A DNA stretch of 64,000 nucleotides from Quercus robur (GCF_932294415.1 NC_065543.1:43174277-43238276), one strand, 5' to 3'. Counted from the first letter of the stretch, positions 34,921 through 47,577 are shown. Notes: generated from the letters alone by a model not told the origin. Numbers and translations are program-made.

Positions 34921-36351
34921 AAAAAAATAATATTGCAATTATCATTTGCTGGACTAAATCAGAATGTCTAAGACTCACTAATCAAATAATACAATTAAAT
35001 GGAGAAGACCCAAGCATAACATAAAATCTTCACTAATTCAAATATTAAACATTGTTAAACCTAGTATGCTTGTGCCCAATTAAAGAAATCCTGTATATTA
35101 GCTCCATAAAAATACATACATGCCGAAAAGATTAATACCACTACCATAGGTCCATTGGCAATGAAGATATTTTCATAGTTACATATATTCTATGAATAAA
35201 CAAATAAACAAATTGCAATAATGATTGCAATCTTATTGTCATAATAAATAAATAGAATATAGTAACTAATGTCAAATTCTTTTGCTATGACTCAAAAAGA
35301 GTAGAGAAAGAACATAATACAACAAATCTGCATTATATAGAAGAGTACATCATATATTTATTTAACATAAAACATTGAGTTCTATAAATTGTTTTTTAGA
35401 ACAGAGAAAGCAAATATTTGACCTCACGCCACATGGAGAGAGAGAGAGTAAGGAAGCTTTTACGAATTTGAATCAAAAGAGGACGTCCACGGCATCTTGA
35501 TTTTGCTCCCTTCAATCCCAATTCTGCAAAGCTCACAAAAAACCAATAGGAAATCGGTTGTCAATTGAACTGAAAGTGAAACAAAGAGAAAACAAATCTC
35601 TTCATTTACTTTTAATCGCTTACCATCATTAGGAGCAGAGACAAAGGAGAAGGTGCACTAAAGGCGAAGCATAGAGACTGGAGAGAGAAACAGATGAGAA
35701 GCTATGGTTTTCCTTCTTCTTCTTCTTTTTTTCTTTTTTGATTGGAAGGGGCTATGGCTTTTGATTTGGGGGTTTCCTGCATATTATTGTTATCATGGGA
35801 AATTTTAGCACAGCTCCAAAATAAGTTTTAATAAACCATCTCTTTTAACTGATTTTTTTTTAACCAAAAAAGGCCAAGAATGATTGAAATAAACAGAGTA
35901 TTTACAGGAAGATTTATAAACTAAAAACAAATGTAGGACATGACTAATCTAATCCTGAACAAAAATTAAAGCATGATGGTATCAAAGTTAGATAAGTTTG
36001 ACCTATATAAAGAGAACAGGAATCTTCACATTCCCAACCACGTCTCTTGTGCTAAGATACCATAGATATTGCTTTTTCAAAATCATGAACAGACTTTGCC
36101 AATAAAGCCATCTCCACGTTAAACCCTTTTGCTTTGCCTTGAAATAGTTCTTTGAAGTTAAGTGGACATTAAACATAAGTTATTCCCAATTAAAAAATTA
36201 AGCGTAAGTTATTACACTTAAATGGTGGCCAACACAATTCAAAGCATACCACGTCAATGATTATGTTTGTTCAACATTAAAACAATGCTAGAATGGAGGG
36301 GCATAAAGCATTTGAACCAAAATAGATAGAAGATTGAAAGCAATCACCAAC
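34921..36351. other. Intergenic DNA, possible decayed 5' exon
   Basis: AT-rich. On the minus strand around 35620-35790 a pyrimidine-rich leader-like segment ends in gatgGTAAGC, a donor-like site, so it may be an old first exon; no protein is recognisable. A MULE-like phrase gggaaattttagcacag occurs at about 35799 with no partner found. Confidence 0.4.
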
Positions 36352-36628
36352 CTTATTAGATCTTAGAATATCTATCAGTCCACCAGTGAACTTCTGACCA
36401 ATGGCCATGTGATAAGGAAAGGACCTTGTAGCCTCCTCTAAGTCAAATGGATTGTCTATGCACATGGCAACTGTAAGCGATGTATTCTCTCCAGCTTCTG
36501 CCAAGTACTTCGTCAACATGTTTGCACCATATTCCCAGCCAACGACCATCAATGTAATCCATGGCCTTGCCTTATTGACAAACTGTATAGCTGTGGAGAT
36601 ATCATCGCTGTAAGTAGCTATAAATAAC
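36352..36628 (-). pseudogene. Exon of a plant alpha/beta-hydrolase (EMB8 / At2g03140-like), isolated
   Basis: On the minus strand, AG before 36628 and GT after 36352 frame a 277-nt exon that is open throughout. It reads ...FVNKARPWITLMVVGWEYGANMLTKYLAE ... CIDNPFDLEEATRSF ... TGGLIDILRSNK in continuous frame. This is the nucleophile-elbow region of the EMB8/ABHD1-3 group of alpha/beta-hydrolases, closest in my memory to the long plant At2g03140-type proteins. The usual G-x-S-x-G serine is replaced (VGWEYGAN), which may be normal for that subgroup. A weak upstream piece lies near 36720-36800. No downstream exons were recognised, so it is probably a gene fragment. Confidence 0.6.
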
Positions 36629-38640
36629 CTGCAGAAAATAGAATAGTAAAGAAGCTCCTACTATTAGCACATTTAAAAGAAACCTGTATTAGACGATTCT
36701 CCTATCCATGTACCTGAGCATGAGAATGATTAAAATTTACCATGAAAACAACTACTTTGAAGTAAAAGCGGCAAGGTTCCCTCCCATGCCCACACCACTG
36801 AATTTAAAAAAATATATATATTAAAAAAAAATGGTCAATCCTAATTCACCTCACACATCTGGAATGCGATCCCCCATTGCTTGTTGCGGTGAAATGAAAA
36901 ACCATGTAAAGCATGTCATGGTAAGAACATGGAAACACATACTTACAAAGATGCCCTTAAATCAATGTCATAGTAGTGAAGCTAAAATTTTCTTAACAGT
37001 TCCTTATGAACAATTATGAAGCATATATAAATCATTAAACAAACTTTTTTAAAAATCAATTACATAGATAACAAATACTCACAAAGCCTTGGCAGCTTCT
37101 CAAAATTATCAAAGGAAATAGAAACTCAACCACAAAGCCTTGGCTATATTTGTCCATTTTCACCACCCTTTCTTCTACCAAAGTTCCAGACTTGTCTTGT
37201 AAATTCACCTACTTGGTTGCCCTGTTTTCAATTGATACAATGGTGGTTAGGATGTTGATATAAGGCTTTGAAATTAGGCATTGGCGACTTAAGGTCACCT
37301 TTTGCTTTTGATTACAATAGTCCAAACCGAGTGGTGAAAGGAGGCAGAATATCCACAATTTATAACCAAGGATAAACACTCAAACAGGGTATAATCAAGC
37401 CAAGTATCAAATGTGTATGAGATACAAATTATTGCAATGCATGACAACTCTGTGTAATGTCAAGCAATATAAAGTTTGCATTAAAGAGCATAAAACCCCA
37501 GCCATTGTTACACTACACCATTGCATTGCCCTGTAACTTGTACATTGCATGCAGTAAAAAAATCAGCATAGCTCTTTTGCATAAATCAACACATAATGAA
37601 TGACTCTAAAGAGTTTTCTAGCAAAGTCCTGTTGATGGCATTAGCATGAAGCAGTGTAGTAACCGTAACAAACAGCAATTAAACTTCCTTAGCTCCAAGG
37701 TTCAATTGCTGTTTCAAACCTATATTGCTCAATTTTGTTCTAGATAATAGAAAATAAAAAAAAATAAAAAATTGTTGTAATTATGTCAAATTTATCATTG
37801 CGACCTATTTAAATTGCCACAATTAAAAGCGCAACCACCATTCAAAATTTGAGAGATAAGTAGGATAATTAATCGATATTTAGTTATAATAAAAAAAGAA
37901 GACGAAGCAAAAGAAGTTACCCATGACTGGATTAGACTATAACTGAATCAAGCGAAGAATGAACTTTGCCCATACGCAGAAATCATCTTTCACCATTGTC
38001 ATCCAAAAATCTCTACTTAAATCTCAAATCATGAACCTAGAATCACAGAAATCACAGGTCCTCTTCTTTGGCTTGCTCTTGCTCTTGCTAAAAACCAATT
38101 CTAAATTAAAACAAAATCTAAACCAATTTCGTAAATCAAAACCAAACAAAATAGCTGAACCTAAATCCTATTAAACACCCAAAATTAATATAAAAGATTA
38201 TACCTGTAGCCGTTGGTTGTGAGGCAAAGCGTTTGTGGCTTAGTTGAATTCGTTTACCGTCGCAGGGGAAGAGAGAAAGATCTGCGTATAGCTTGTTGGG
38301 CTGAGTTTGCGTTTGAAGGAGATAGAGATTTGTTTAGGGGTTGAATTTGCGTTTGAAGGAGAGACAGAGACAGAGAAATAGGTTTTCGTATTGAGTTTAC
38401 TCTGTTGAGTTTGCGTTTTTGTATTGGGTTTTGTTTAGGGGTTGAACTGAGTAAATTTTACCGGGTTTGTTTTGGGGATAAATAGTTACGGTGTTTAGGT
38501 GTTTTTTTTTTTTTTTTTTTTTTTTTAAATAATGCTGATGTGGAAAAATGTGGAAGTTTGAAAAGTTTCGGTTTTATATATATATAGCTATGTGGGCAAA
38601 AAAATATTTATATATACATGTATATATATATATATTGAGA
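36629..38640. other. Intergenic; possible minus-strand leader exons
   Basis: No protein gene supported. Around 38180-38470 the minus strand has three repeats of a cttcaaacgcaaa phrase and a donor-like cggctacagGTATAATC, typical of a plant 5' leader; another donor-like atgGTAACTTC lies at about 37925. These may be untranslated exons of a transcript read leftward, perhaps tied to the hydrolase exon. A poly-T run occupies about 38501-38526 and (TA)n runs lie at 38576-38634. Confidence 0.35.
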
Positions 38641-38659
38641 ATAAAACAAATGATATATA

Positions 38660-38760
38660 ATTATATATAGGACTTGAAGAATATCCACCATTACCCAACG
38701 CAATAATGCAACACCAACTAGCAAAAAAAAATTAAATTAAATTTTAACGGAGGGCGAACT
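38660..38760 (+). promoter_or_regulatory. NFD4-type upstream block of copy 2
   Basis: Contains the family phrases (gaagaatatccacc, cccaacgcaataatgcaacacc) that also occur before copy 4 and the 5' scrap, about 200-280 bp ahead of the ATG. Function is inferred only from conservation of position. Confidence 0.5.
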
Positions 38761-38865
38761 TGACTCCAAAATTCTTCACAAGAAATGATGGGTGGGACAT
38801 ACCATCATTGACTTGCCTTCCCTTAAAAGCTAATACTCCTAATAGTTTCCGAGATTGTATAGTTG

Positions 38866-38874
38866 ATATATATA
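38866..38874 (+). promoter_or_regulatory. TATA-box-like site of NFD4 copy 2
   Basis: GATATATATAGGCAAG lies about 80 bp before the ATG at 38948, followed by the AGGCAAG leader phrase shared in the family. An A-rich leader (aaagaaaaaaaaaaaag) follows. Confidence 0.5.
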
Positions 38875-38947
38875 GGCAAGTGGTCAAGAAAAAATCAGAG
38901 AAAAAAAAAGAAAAAAAAAAAAAGAAAAAGAAAAAAGACAGACAAGG

Positions 38948-40201
38948 ATGGAGTGGCTGACGCTGAGCAACAGATGGATGGCTACAGTGGCAAGCATGTG
39001 GATCCAGTTTAGCATCGGTTCATACACCTTCGGCGTCTACTCCTCAGTCCTGAAATCAAGCCAAGGCTATGACCAATCAACTCTGGAAACTGTGGCTGTT
39101 TTCAGAGACATAGGCTCAAGTGCTGGAGTCCTTTCTGGGGTTCTATACACAGCCGTAACACACGGTAATAGTTACTCTGGTTTTTGTGGGCCATGGCTAG
39201 TCCACCTTGCCGGAGCAATCCAGAATTTCTTGGGGAATTTTCTAACGTGGGCTGCTGTCGTGGGATTAATCAAACGGCCTCCGGTGCCATTGATGTGTCT
39301 GTTTATGTTCTTTTCAAGTCATTCTATGCCGTTCTTTAACACAGCCAATACGGTATCTGGTGTACATAACTTCCCTGATTATAGTGGGACCATTGTGGGC
39401 ATCATGAAGGTACAATTCTATGATGGGCTTAGCCATATAACCTATGTGGGCATCATATACCTATATAACTAATTCTATTTCCATTTTCAAAACTATATTT
39501 ATTCTCACACGAATCTACCCATTTTATTTATCATTCATAATTAGTCATATCCGATAGTTATAAATATAGGTATAAAATTCATTGTTGTCCTATAAGTTTT
39601 TGGTTAAAAAAAAGTCTCACTAATATTAGGAAGAAACAAAAACTAATAGGCCCTTTAAATGCCAAGTAACTTAACTCTTTTTAAAAATTCATTCGATTAC
39701 AAAGGACACTATGAGCACCCTAATTTTTTTCCCTCCTTCAATAAAAGGATTAGGATATGATAATATGTATCTATACCAAAAGCCATAGAAGGTCAACAAA
39801 GTTCGAATCCTTCTATCCCAATTATTAAATTATATATATGAAGACTGTATCTATCGGTAGATGACTAGGTTCTACCTCAAAACCTAGTGGCTCTCAAAAG
39901 TTTGAATCATCTTATTTGATTGAAGCATAAAGGTAAAAATGATTCTTTTCAACAATATATTGTACAATTAAACTCAAGAAAGTCCATGATTAGAATTTTT
40001 GCTACAATTTAAAATTGATTGACCGTGAGCAGTGATGAGAAAAATTGATTGTCTATTAATCACAAATTAACCACTTCAAAATAGTGACAAAAACTATGAT
40101 ACAACTTAGTTGTGTTGTAAATTGTAAAAGAATTAATTAGACTTTGTTGATCATATCTATTATAGCCTGATTCTTGACAATATCACTACATTTTTATTCA
40201 A

Positions 40202-40259
<58 letters not shown>

Positions 40260-41552
40260 GAAGTTTCATGAAAACCATGACTTATTTTTACGAAAAAAAA
40301 AAACAGTCCCTCTTGCTTGAGTTATGCTATGCTATGATGCAATATTACCTTCTCTCTTTGCCAGGGATGTACAGGAATTAGTGGAGCAATACTAATTCAA
40401 GCATATAACACATTCAACAAGGGCGAGCCCAGCACATTCCTTCTAATGCTTGCTCTCTGGCCGACGTTTGTCTCCCTTGTGCTTATGCTTTTAGTGCGAA
40501 ATTATAAAGCCAACACAAGTGATGATAAGAAGTACTTGAATGGTTTCTCTGCACTTGCTCTAATCATTGCCGGTTATCTCATGATCATGATAATTTTAGA
40601 AAACATTTTTAGTTTACCTTTATGGGCACGCATATTCTCCTTTGTACTTCTTTTGCTTCTACTCGCATCACCTCTTGGAATTGCAATCAAAGCTCAGAAG
40701 GAGGACTCCAAGGGATTTGTAGAAACACTTCCCTTTGAGAGTAATACTTCAATGGAGAACCCCAAGTCAGTGTGTTCCTCGTCTGACTCATTTGTAGCAA
40801 AGGATCTAGCATATCATGAATTACCTAGTGGTGAGGGTCAAGTTAATACTGCTTTAGATGATACAATTCTATTTGATGAAGAGGGTGGTATGAATCTTTT
40901 GCAAGCCATGTGCACTGTAAACTTCTGGTTGTTGTTTATTGCAATGGTATGTGGAATGGGCTCTACGGAGGCTGTGCTTAACAACTTGAGCCAAATAGGA
41001 CAATCTCTCAATTATACAACTGTGGAGGTGAATAATTTCGTCTCTTTATGGAGCATATGGAATTGTCTTGGCCGTGTTGGAGTTGGGTATTTATCAGATT
41101 ATTTACTACACACAAGAGGCTTGGCAAGACCATTGTTGATGGCTATTACTTTAGCAACAATAGGTATTGGCAACATTGTTATTGCTACTGGATTTCCTGG
41201 AACACTATATGTGGGTTCGATCATAATGGGCATTTGTGATGGTTCACAGTGGTCATTAATGCCCACTATCACTTCGGATTTATTTGGAGTTAGGCATATG
41301 GGTACCATTTTCAACACTATAGGCATAGCATGTCCTCTTGGATCATATATTTTCTCTGTTAGAGTTATTGGCTATATTTACGATAAGGAAGCAGGTGGTG
41401 ATGATCACTCCTGTTTTGGTGCTCGATGCTTTATGTCATCTTTTTTTATCATGGCATCCTTGGCTTTCCTGGGATTTCTTTTTGTTGTTGCATTGTTCCA
41501 ACGTACTAAGAGCTTCTATATGCTCAGAAGATTAAAGCATTCTTTAAAATGA
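38948..41552 (+). CDS. NFD4-like: NFD4-like MFS transporter, copy 2 (intact)
   Basis: Two exons, 38948-39409 (154 codons) and 40365-41552, joined in phase 0 by a GT-AG intron of 955 bp; 549 aa. The family is the plant nodulin-like/NUCLEAR FUSION DEFECTIVE 4 branch of the major facilitator superfamily: an N-terminal nodulin-like half (residues about 9-260: WMATVASMWIQ, QGYDQSTLETVAVFRDIG, GPWLVHLAGAIQ, YSGTIVGIMKG) and a C-terminal MFS half (about 325-530: FDEEGGMNLLQAMC, LSQIGQSLNY, SLWSIWNCLGRVGVGY at about 381-396, GICDGSQWSLMPTITSDLFG). About 12 membrane segments are visible, with a polar acidic loop around residues 265-325. Arabidopsis NFD4 is needed for nuclear fusion; the substrate of this branch is unknown, so transport function is family inference. 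ATG 38948 fits the family N-terminus. Most similar to copy 4, including the 3' flank. Confidence 0.92.
39410..40364 (+). other. Intron of NFD4 copy 2
   Basis: Starts gtacaattc and ends ttgccag. It shares blocks with the copy-4 intron (tgattgaagcataaagg..., attatagcctgattcttgac). It carries tRNA-box-like phrases (gttcgaatcc at about 39803) that may be an old SINE scrap, and a (TA)n(GA)n microsatellite at about 40204-40259. Confidence 0.75.
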
Positions 41553-42740
41553 TGAGAAGTAAATCTGCAAACTTTGTGTACAATGTCATGACCTCCCAAT
41601 CAATTGATGTCAATTGACAGCATAAAGGTAATGAGTTATGCAAACTTTGTGTACAAGGTTATAACCTCCCAATTAATTGATGTAAATTGATAGCATAAAG
41701 GTAATTGGACATCACTATATTCTCTTTTGTAATAATCTAAACGAGAGATGTATTTTTTTTTGGAGAAATATTATACTAGACTCTCTTAAGGTTTTCTATT
41801 AATACACTCACCTCTCTAATTTGAAATAAGACATTTACTTCCCCAAAAATACAAATTATTACATTGACCACCTTTGAAAACAATTGTGAGTTTCCTATTA
41901 AAGGGATAAAAAATTTAAGATTTTAAAAATATTCTACTAAAACTACTAACAAGCCACTAATTTAAATCGAAGAATATTTTATTTAAGATAGAGATGGTTA
42001 ATAAAAGTACAGTGATATCAATATCTTGATTAGTTTTTCTCTTTTTGTTTTATTTGTATTATATATGTTTGAAACCAAAAGGCCATATTTTAGAAAGCTA
42101 AAAATTACAATATTTTATTTATATTTATGTTAGGTTTGCTATTGCATTGTATTATATTTATGCTTAAAACCAAAAGGCCATATTTTGCTATTGCATTGTT
42201 CTATCATACCAGGCAGTTCTATCAGTTGGTTGTGATTAGAAGATTAAAGCATTATTTAAGATAATGAGAAGAAATATATCAAATTTGTGTACAGAGAAAA
42301 GCTAATAACTTAGGCATTCATCGTTTTTGCTCCTTAGCATGTTATCTGGATACTTATATGGCTAAAGGGGTGTGTGTGTGTTTTGTTTTGGTTTGGTTTG
42401 ATTTTTTTTTTTTTTTTTTTTTTTTCCTTATTAGGTCTCAGTTGATTTCAGCAATCTTATTATTTTTTATGCGATTTTTCCTATTATTATATTAATTTTT
42501 ATCTCTTAAATAATAAATCTAACTCATAACACCCTATATTGGAATGCAAACTTTTCAAACTATGTATGACCCATTTGGACAAAATATCGTGGGAAGACTT
42601 CAACTGAGAAGTTAATATGATATACATATAAGGTACATCGTGTAACCCAAAACTTTAAGCATGTGGATTTGGGCAATTATGTTATATTAATTCTTCAATT
42701 TCTTTACTTTTTCTTTTTCTTTTTTTGTGTGAAATTTTTA
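41553..42740. other. 3' flank of NFD4 copy 2
   Basis: The first 150 bp match the copy-4 3' flank (gcaaactttgtgtacaa, catgacctcccaatcaattg). That phrase is itself duplicated here (41567-41632 and 41638-41703). The rest is AT-rich with a poly-T run at 42404-42425; no gene seen. Confidence 0.6.
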
Positions 42741-42746
42741 TTTACA

Positions 42747-43165
42747 TATATATACCCAACAACCCTTTTTTTATGCATGAGTCATTGCGTCTTTGTGGGC
42801 CATAAATAGGCGTGTGCATCCAACCTATCAACCTGAAGGCTGACAAAGCAACCCAACCTAATGTCTCTAGTTGGTTTTCATGGGTTGAAATTTTGTTTTG
42901 AGTCTTGAGTTGGATTGGGTTTGGATTGATAGTTTTTAACTCATGTGTATACCCAATAATACCTTCTTTATGTGTAAGTCATTGCCTCTTTGTAGGCCAC
43001 AAATAGGTGTGTGCATCCAACCTATCATCTTGACAAAGCAACCTAATTAACCTAATGTTACAAGTTGGTTTTTGTGGGTTGGTGAGTTGCATTAGAATTT
43101 TATTTTGTGTATTAAAGTTGAATTGGGAGTGGGTTGATAGTTTTTAACTCATATGATCCAACTCG
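42747..43165 (+). repeat. Tandem duplication of a ~200-bp unit
   Basis: Two copies (about 42747-42950 and 42951-43165) share tatacccaa, gagtcattg, ctctttgt, gtgtgcatccaacctatc, gacaaagcaacc and gatagtttttaactcat. They differ by several indels, so the duplication is old. Non-coding. Confidence 0.75.
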
Positions 43166-43194
43166 ACTCACCATATATATATATATATATATGA

Positions 43195-44166
43195 GATAGG
43201 TTCAAGTTATATTTGGTGTAACTTTACAAGAGTTACACATTTTTTAAGCCATATATTTCCCAAAGATCTAACGGTCAAAAAAATGGCATTAAATGCTAAT
43301 TGATTTACACATTATTCCTTAATTAATAGCAGTTTTGTTTCGCTCTCCATACTTATTGTTTAAAACTTCTAGTTTCTCTAAATCTCTCTCACAAAACACA
43401 CATACACAAACATGGCCGCCCTTTATGAAAAACCATTTAAGGAGAATGAAGAAGGAGAAACTTCTCTAGTTTCTCCTTCTTCATAAGATTTTCTTTCTAT
43501 TTTTTTTTTTTTTCATTGAAACTTGATTGATATATAAAAGAAATATATACAAAATAACACATCAAAAATAGATAACAAAAGAGAGAGAGGGAGAGAGAGA
43601 GAGAGAGAGAACAATCAGAACATTAATGTATACGGGGATTTTGGTGGGGCTGGGGGCAAATGAAACCCCTTACTCCCAAGCTCCACCCCTGGTTGACGCC
43701 TTGACGGAAAGGTAAACCATCTAAATCAATTGACTAGGGTTTTTTTTTTATAATTTACTATAAGAGCCCAAATCTAGGGCATGTCGTCCATTGCAACCAC
43801 TTTGGAAGAGTCATGTGTGAGATCAATTGACTAGGTTTTTTTTTTTATACTATAAGAGCCCAAATCTAGGGTGTGTCGTCCACTGCAACCACTTTGGGAG
43901 AGTCATGTGTGAGATCTGATTTACGTGTTTTCATAAAGGGCGGCCATGTATGTGTATGTGTGTTTTGCAAGAGAGATTTATGAGAAACTAGAAGTTTTAA
44001 ACAATAAGTATGAAGAGATAAACAAAACTGCTATTAATTAAGTGAATAATGTGTAAATCAATTAGCATTTAATGCTATTTTTTTTACCGTTAAATCTTTA
44101 GGAAATCTATGGCTTAAAAAATGTGTAACTTTTGTAAAATTAAATCAGGTATAACTTGAACCCATC
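43195..44166. mobile_element. Foldback element with ~245-bp inverted arms
   Basis: The left arm (about 43195-43440) and right arm (about 43920-44166) are reverse complements: GGTTCAAGTTATA at the outer ends, GTTACACATTTTTTAAGCCA further in, and CATGGCCGCCCTTTATGA at the inner ends. Both sides abut (TA)n runs, so a target duplication cannot be read. The 480-bp centre holds a perfect small hairpin (atgaagaaggagaaac and its complement, about 43447-43486), a (GA)n run, an hAT-like end (cccaagctccacccctgg, about 43676) and a tandem duplication (next entry). No transposase. Confidence 0.72.
43725..43917 (+). repeat. Two-unit ~90-105-bp tandem repeat inside the foldback element
   Basis: Both units contain atcaattgactaggtttt, ctataagagcccaaatctag, tgtcgtccactgcaaccac and gagtcatgtgtgagatc, with one or two differences. 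This is a local duplication in the element centre. Confidence 0.8.
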
Positions 44167-44462
44167 TATATATATATATATATATATATATATAAGTTTA
44201 TCTTATTACCTTATTTTAATTGTTTTTAGGCATATTATGTATATTATAATATTTTATTAAAATAGTAATTAGATAATTAATTTAAGTCCAATTTTTTAGG
44301 AAACCCTATAAATACTCAAGCATCATTCTAATAAAGGCATGCAAAATCGTAAGCCTTTACTCTTATATTACGCAAAAATTCTAGCCATTGTCGTCTGGCT
44401 AAACTTCCGCTCAATCCCACAAGTTGGGCTTGTTTAGTAATTAGCAAATAGGTTAGGTCCTA

Positions 44463-44706
44463 TTGCACCAGTCAAGCATCGCCGGGGTCCTAGCTGGGCT
44501 CCTCTACTCCGCCGTAACAGTCAATAATAACCGTGGCAGGTGCGATCCAGAATTCCTTTGGGTCGATCCAACGACAACCGATGGCGTTGATGTGTTGGTT
44601 TATATTCTTGTCTAACCATGCTACTGTTTTTTTTGCCACAGCCAATTTGGTTACTGTCCAAAACTTTCCTCAATCAAGTAGGACCATTGTGGGCATCTTT
44701 AAGGTA
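44463..44706 (+). pseudogene. NFD4-like exon-1 relic
   Basis: Nucleotide homology to the middle and end of exon 1: cgccggggtcctagctgggctcctctactccgccgtaaca parallels copy 3 at 45217; later come atggcgttgatgtgttggtt, ttttgccacagccaatttgg and accattgtgggcatctttaag, then a GT where the intron would begin. Internal deletions remove the GPWAVLLAGA part. It has no start, no exon 2 and broken frames. It lies 330 bp upstream of copy 3. Confidence 0.8.
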
Positions 44707-45039
44707 GGTGCTTCGATATTCTTTGGGTACTGTCTTCTATTATTACTTGCCTTTCACTATCTAGCTTTTCAAAAGGTAATTATCTTCTTCAAAAAATATA
44801 AAAAAGGAAAAGCCTTTTAGAGGAGTAAATTGTATTTTTATCTCTTAGAAATAGTCGTTACTAGTCTTTCAAAACTTTTTAAAACATAACAGCATTAGTA
44901 TCTGAAGTTGAATTCCCTTTGATAATAGAATATAATCATCAGTAAGTTGAATTCTATCCTATCTTAAAAGAAAAAAAACACAATTAGTAATAGCCTTAGA
45001 GTTAAAGGCAAGAAAAAACCATAGAACAAAGTTGCAGGG

Positions 45040-47202
45040 ATGATGGAGAGGGTACTGAGTAACAAATGGATGGCGACGGTGGCAAGCATGTGGATTCAGT
45101 GTAGCTGCGGTGTTTACACCTTCAGCGTCTACTCCTCTGTTCTGAAATCAAGCCAAGGCTACGACCAATCAACGCTCGAAACTATGGCCGTTTTCAGAGA
45201 CATTGGATCAATCGGTGGTGTCCTAGCTGGGCTCCTCTACTCCGCCGTAACAAACGGTAGTAATCACTCTGGTTTCGGTGGGCCATGGGCGGTTCTCCTG
45301 GCCGGAGCAACCCAGAATTTCTTGGGCTATTTTCTAACGTGGGCTTCTGTCGTGGGATTAATCAAACGGCCTCCGGTGCCTTTGATGTGTCTCTTCATGT
45401 ACTTGTCAAGTCAATCTATGCCGTTCTATAACACAGCCAATACAGTTTCAGGTGTGCAAAACTTCCCTGATTATAGTGGGACCATTGTGGGCATAATGAA
45501 GGTACATTTCATATATGATATTTTTATAAAATGCATATATAAATTGAGTAAACATATGAACAATAAATTTGAGTCGCAATAAATATGATTTACATAACAT
45601 CAATAACATTATATACAGAGAGAGTGGTTTATACTGAAACTATCGATGTAAAATTTTATTATAAACACGTGTATAATATTATACATTTTTTTTTTTTTTT
45701 TTTTTTTGTTGCACATAAGAACAACATTGTATATATTTTGGGTGTTTATGATATAAGTTTACACGGCTAGTATACTGTAATTAAGAAATTTCCAATATAT
45801 TTATTGATTGAAGCATAAAGGTAAAAAATAAAAATGATTCTTGTCAATAATATATACTATTATACTCATTAGCAACCTAATAATATGATTGCTTAAACAA
45901 GACATAAATATGACTTCTTTTAAGAACAAAAATAAGTATGGCTTTTTAATATATATATATATATATAAACCCTCTTGCTTGAGCTATGTATATATGCTAT
46001 GCCTGTGATATTACTTTCTTTCCCAGGGATTTTCTGGGATTAGTGGAGCAATACTAATCCGTGCATATAACACATTCTACGAGGGCGAGCCGAGTAAATT
46101 CCTTCTAATGCTTGCTCTGTTGCCCACACTCATCTCCGTTGTGCTTATGCTCTTGGTAAAAATTTATAGAACAAACACAGGTGATGACAAGAAGCACTTG
46201 AATGGTTTCTTTGCTGTTGCTCTGATCATTGCTGGTTATCTCATGATTATAATAATTTTGGAAAATATCTTCACTTTACCATTATGGTCACACACAGTCA
46301 TCTTTATACTTCTTTTGCTTCTACTCGCATCACCTCTTGGAATTGCAATCAGAGCCCAGAATGAGGACTCCAAGAGAGTTCCAGAAACGCTTTCCTTTGA
46401 CAGTAATCCATTAAGAGGACACCCTGAGTTACTGCGATCCTCCTCTGACTCTTCTGTACCCGAGGATATGGCATACCATGAACTGCCTAGTGTTGCTCTA
46501 GATGACAAAATTCTGTTTGATGAAGAAGGCATGAATCTTTTGCAAGCCATGTGCACTGTAAACTTTTGGTTGTTGTTTATTGCGGTGATATGTGGAATGG
46601 GCTCTACAATGGCTGTGATAAACAACTGGAGCCAAATGGGACAATCTCTCAATTACACTAGTGTGGAGGTGAATAATTTGGTCTCTTTATGGAGTATATG
46701 GGATTGTCTTGGCGGTGTTGGAGCTGGTTATTTATCAGATTATTTACTACACACAAAAGGCTGGGCAAGACCATTGTTGATGGCTATTACTCTAGCAACA
46801 ATGATTATTGGCCTCATCGTTATTGTTTCTGGATTTCCTAGAATATTATATGTGGGTTCTATCCTAATAGGCATTTGTGATGGTTCTCTGTGGTCATTAA
46901 TTCCCACAATTACTTCGGATATATTTGGTGTTAGGCATATGGGTACTATTTTCTGCGCTATTACCCTAGCATCTCCTGTTGGATTTTATATTTTCTCTGT
47001 CAAACTTATAGGCTATATTTACGATAAGGAGGCAGGTGGTGATGATCACTCGTGCTTTGGCACTCGTTGCTTTACGTTATCTCTTTTAATCATGGCATTC
47101 TTGGCTCTTCTGGGGTTTCTTTTGGCCATTGCATTATTCATTCGTACTAAGAGGTTCTATTCGCTGAGGAGATTAAAGGACTCTGTAAAATGGAGTAAAT
47201 AA
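45040..47202 (+). CDS. NFD4-like: NFD4-like MFS transporter, copy 3 (intact)
   Basis: Exons 45040-45501 (154 codons) and 46027-47202, phase-0 GT-AG intron of 525 bp; 545 aa. It starts MMERVLSNKWMATVASMWIQ; the second ATG (45043) is equally possible. Domain layout as in copy 2: a nodulin-like N-half and an MFS C-half with FDEEGMNLLQAMC, SLWSIWDC and GICDGSLWSLIPTITSDIFG. The conserved loop after SLWSIWDC reads LGGVGAGY where copy 2 has LGRVGVGY, so the basic residue of this MFS loop (about residue 384) is Gly. The loop between the halves is four residues shorter than in copy 2. Closest to pseudogene copy 1, including the 3' flank. The leader AAAGGCAAGAAAAAA lies about 35 bp ahead. Substrate unknown. 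Confidence 0.92.
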
Positions 47203-47577
47203 CTATATATGCAAACTTTGTGTATAAGGTCATGGCTGAGGCCATCCTTTTTTTTTTCTTGCATTACAGGTAGCTAGCTTGTTTTCAGACCATTTATTGT
47301 TGCTTTCATCCGTTTCATGTACATTACTCTTCCTATAAGATGAGTCCTTGGAGAATCCCTGGCATAAGAGAGGGTGATGTGAAAGAAATATGAAATGTCT
47401 CTTTCCTTACCCTAATCAATTCATAATTAACTTTGAATGTTATATTGTTAAAGCTTTTTATTTTTATTATTTTTAAATGAATAAATGGTGTCTCTATTCA
47501 CAATACTACAGAAAGTTAAAAAAGAAGAACAAACAAAAATTATTAAAATTTATTGTAACAATCCTTTAAATGTTAGT

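Noticed and set aside
38760-38960. Frame overlapping the copy-2 leader ending in a Lys run
   Set aside because: It lies in the A-rich leader and overlaps the true ATG at 38948 in another frame; no homology in sibling copies.
46236-46652. 138-residue minus-strand frame opposite copy 3
   Set aside because: Antisense shadow of NFD4 exon 2; similar shadows occur opposite the other copies.
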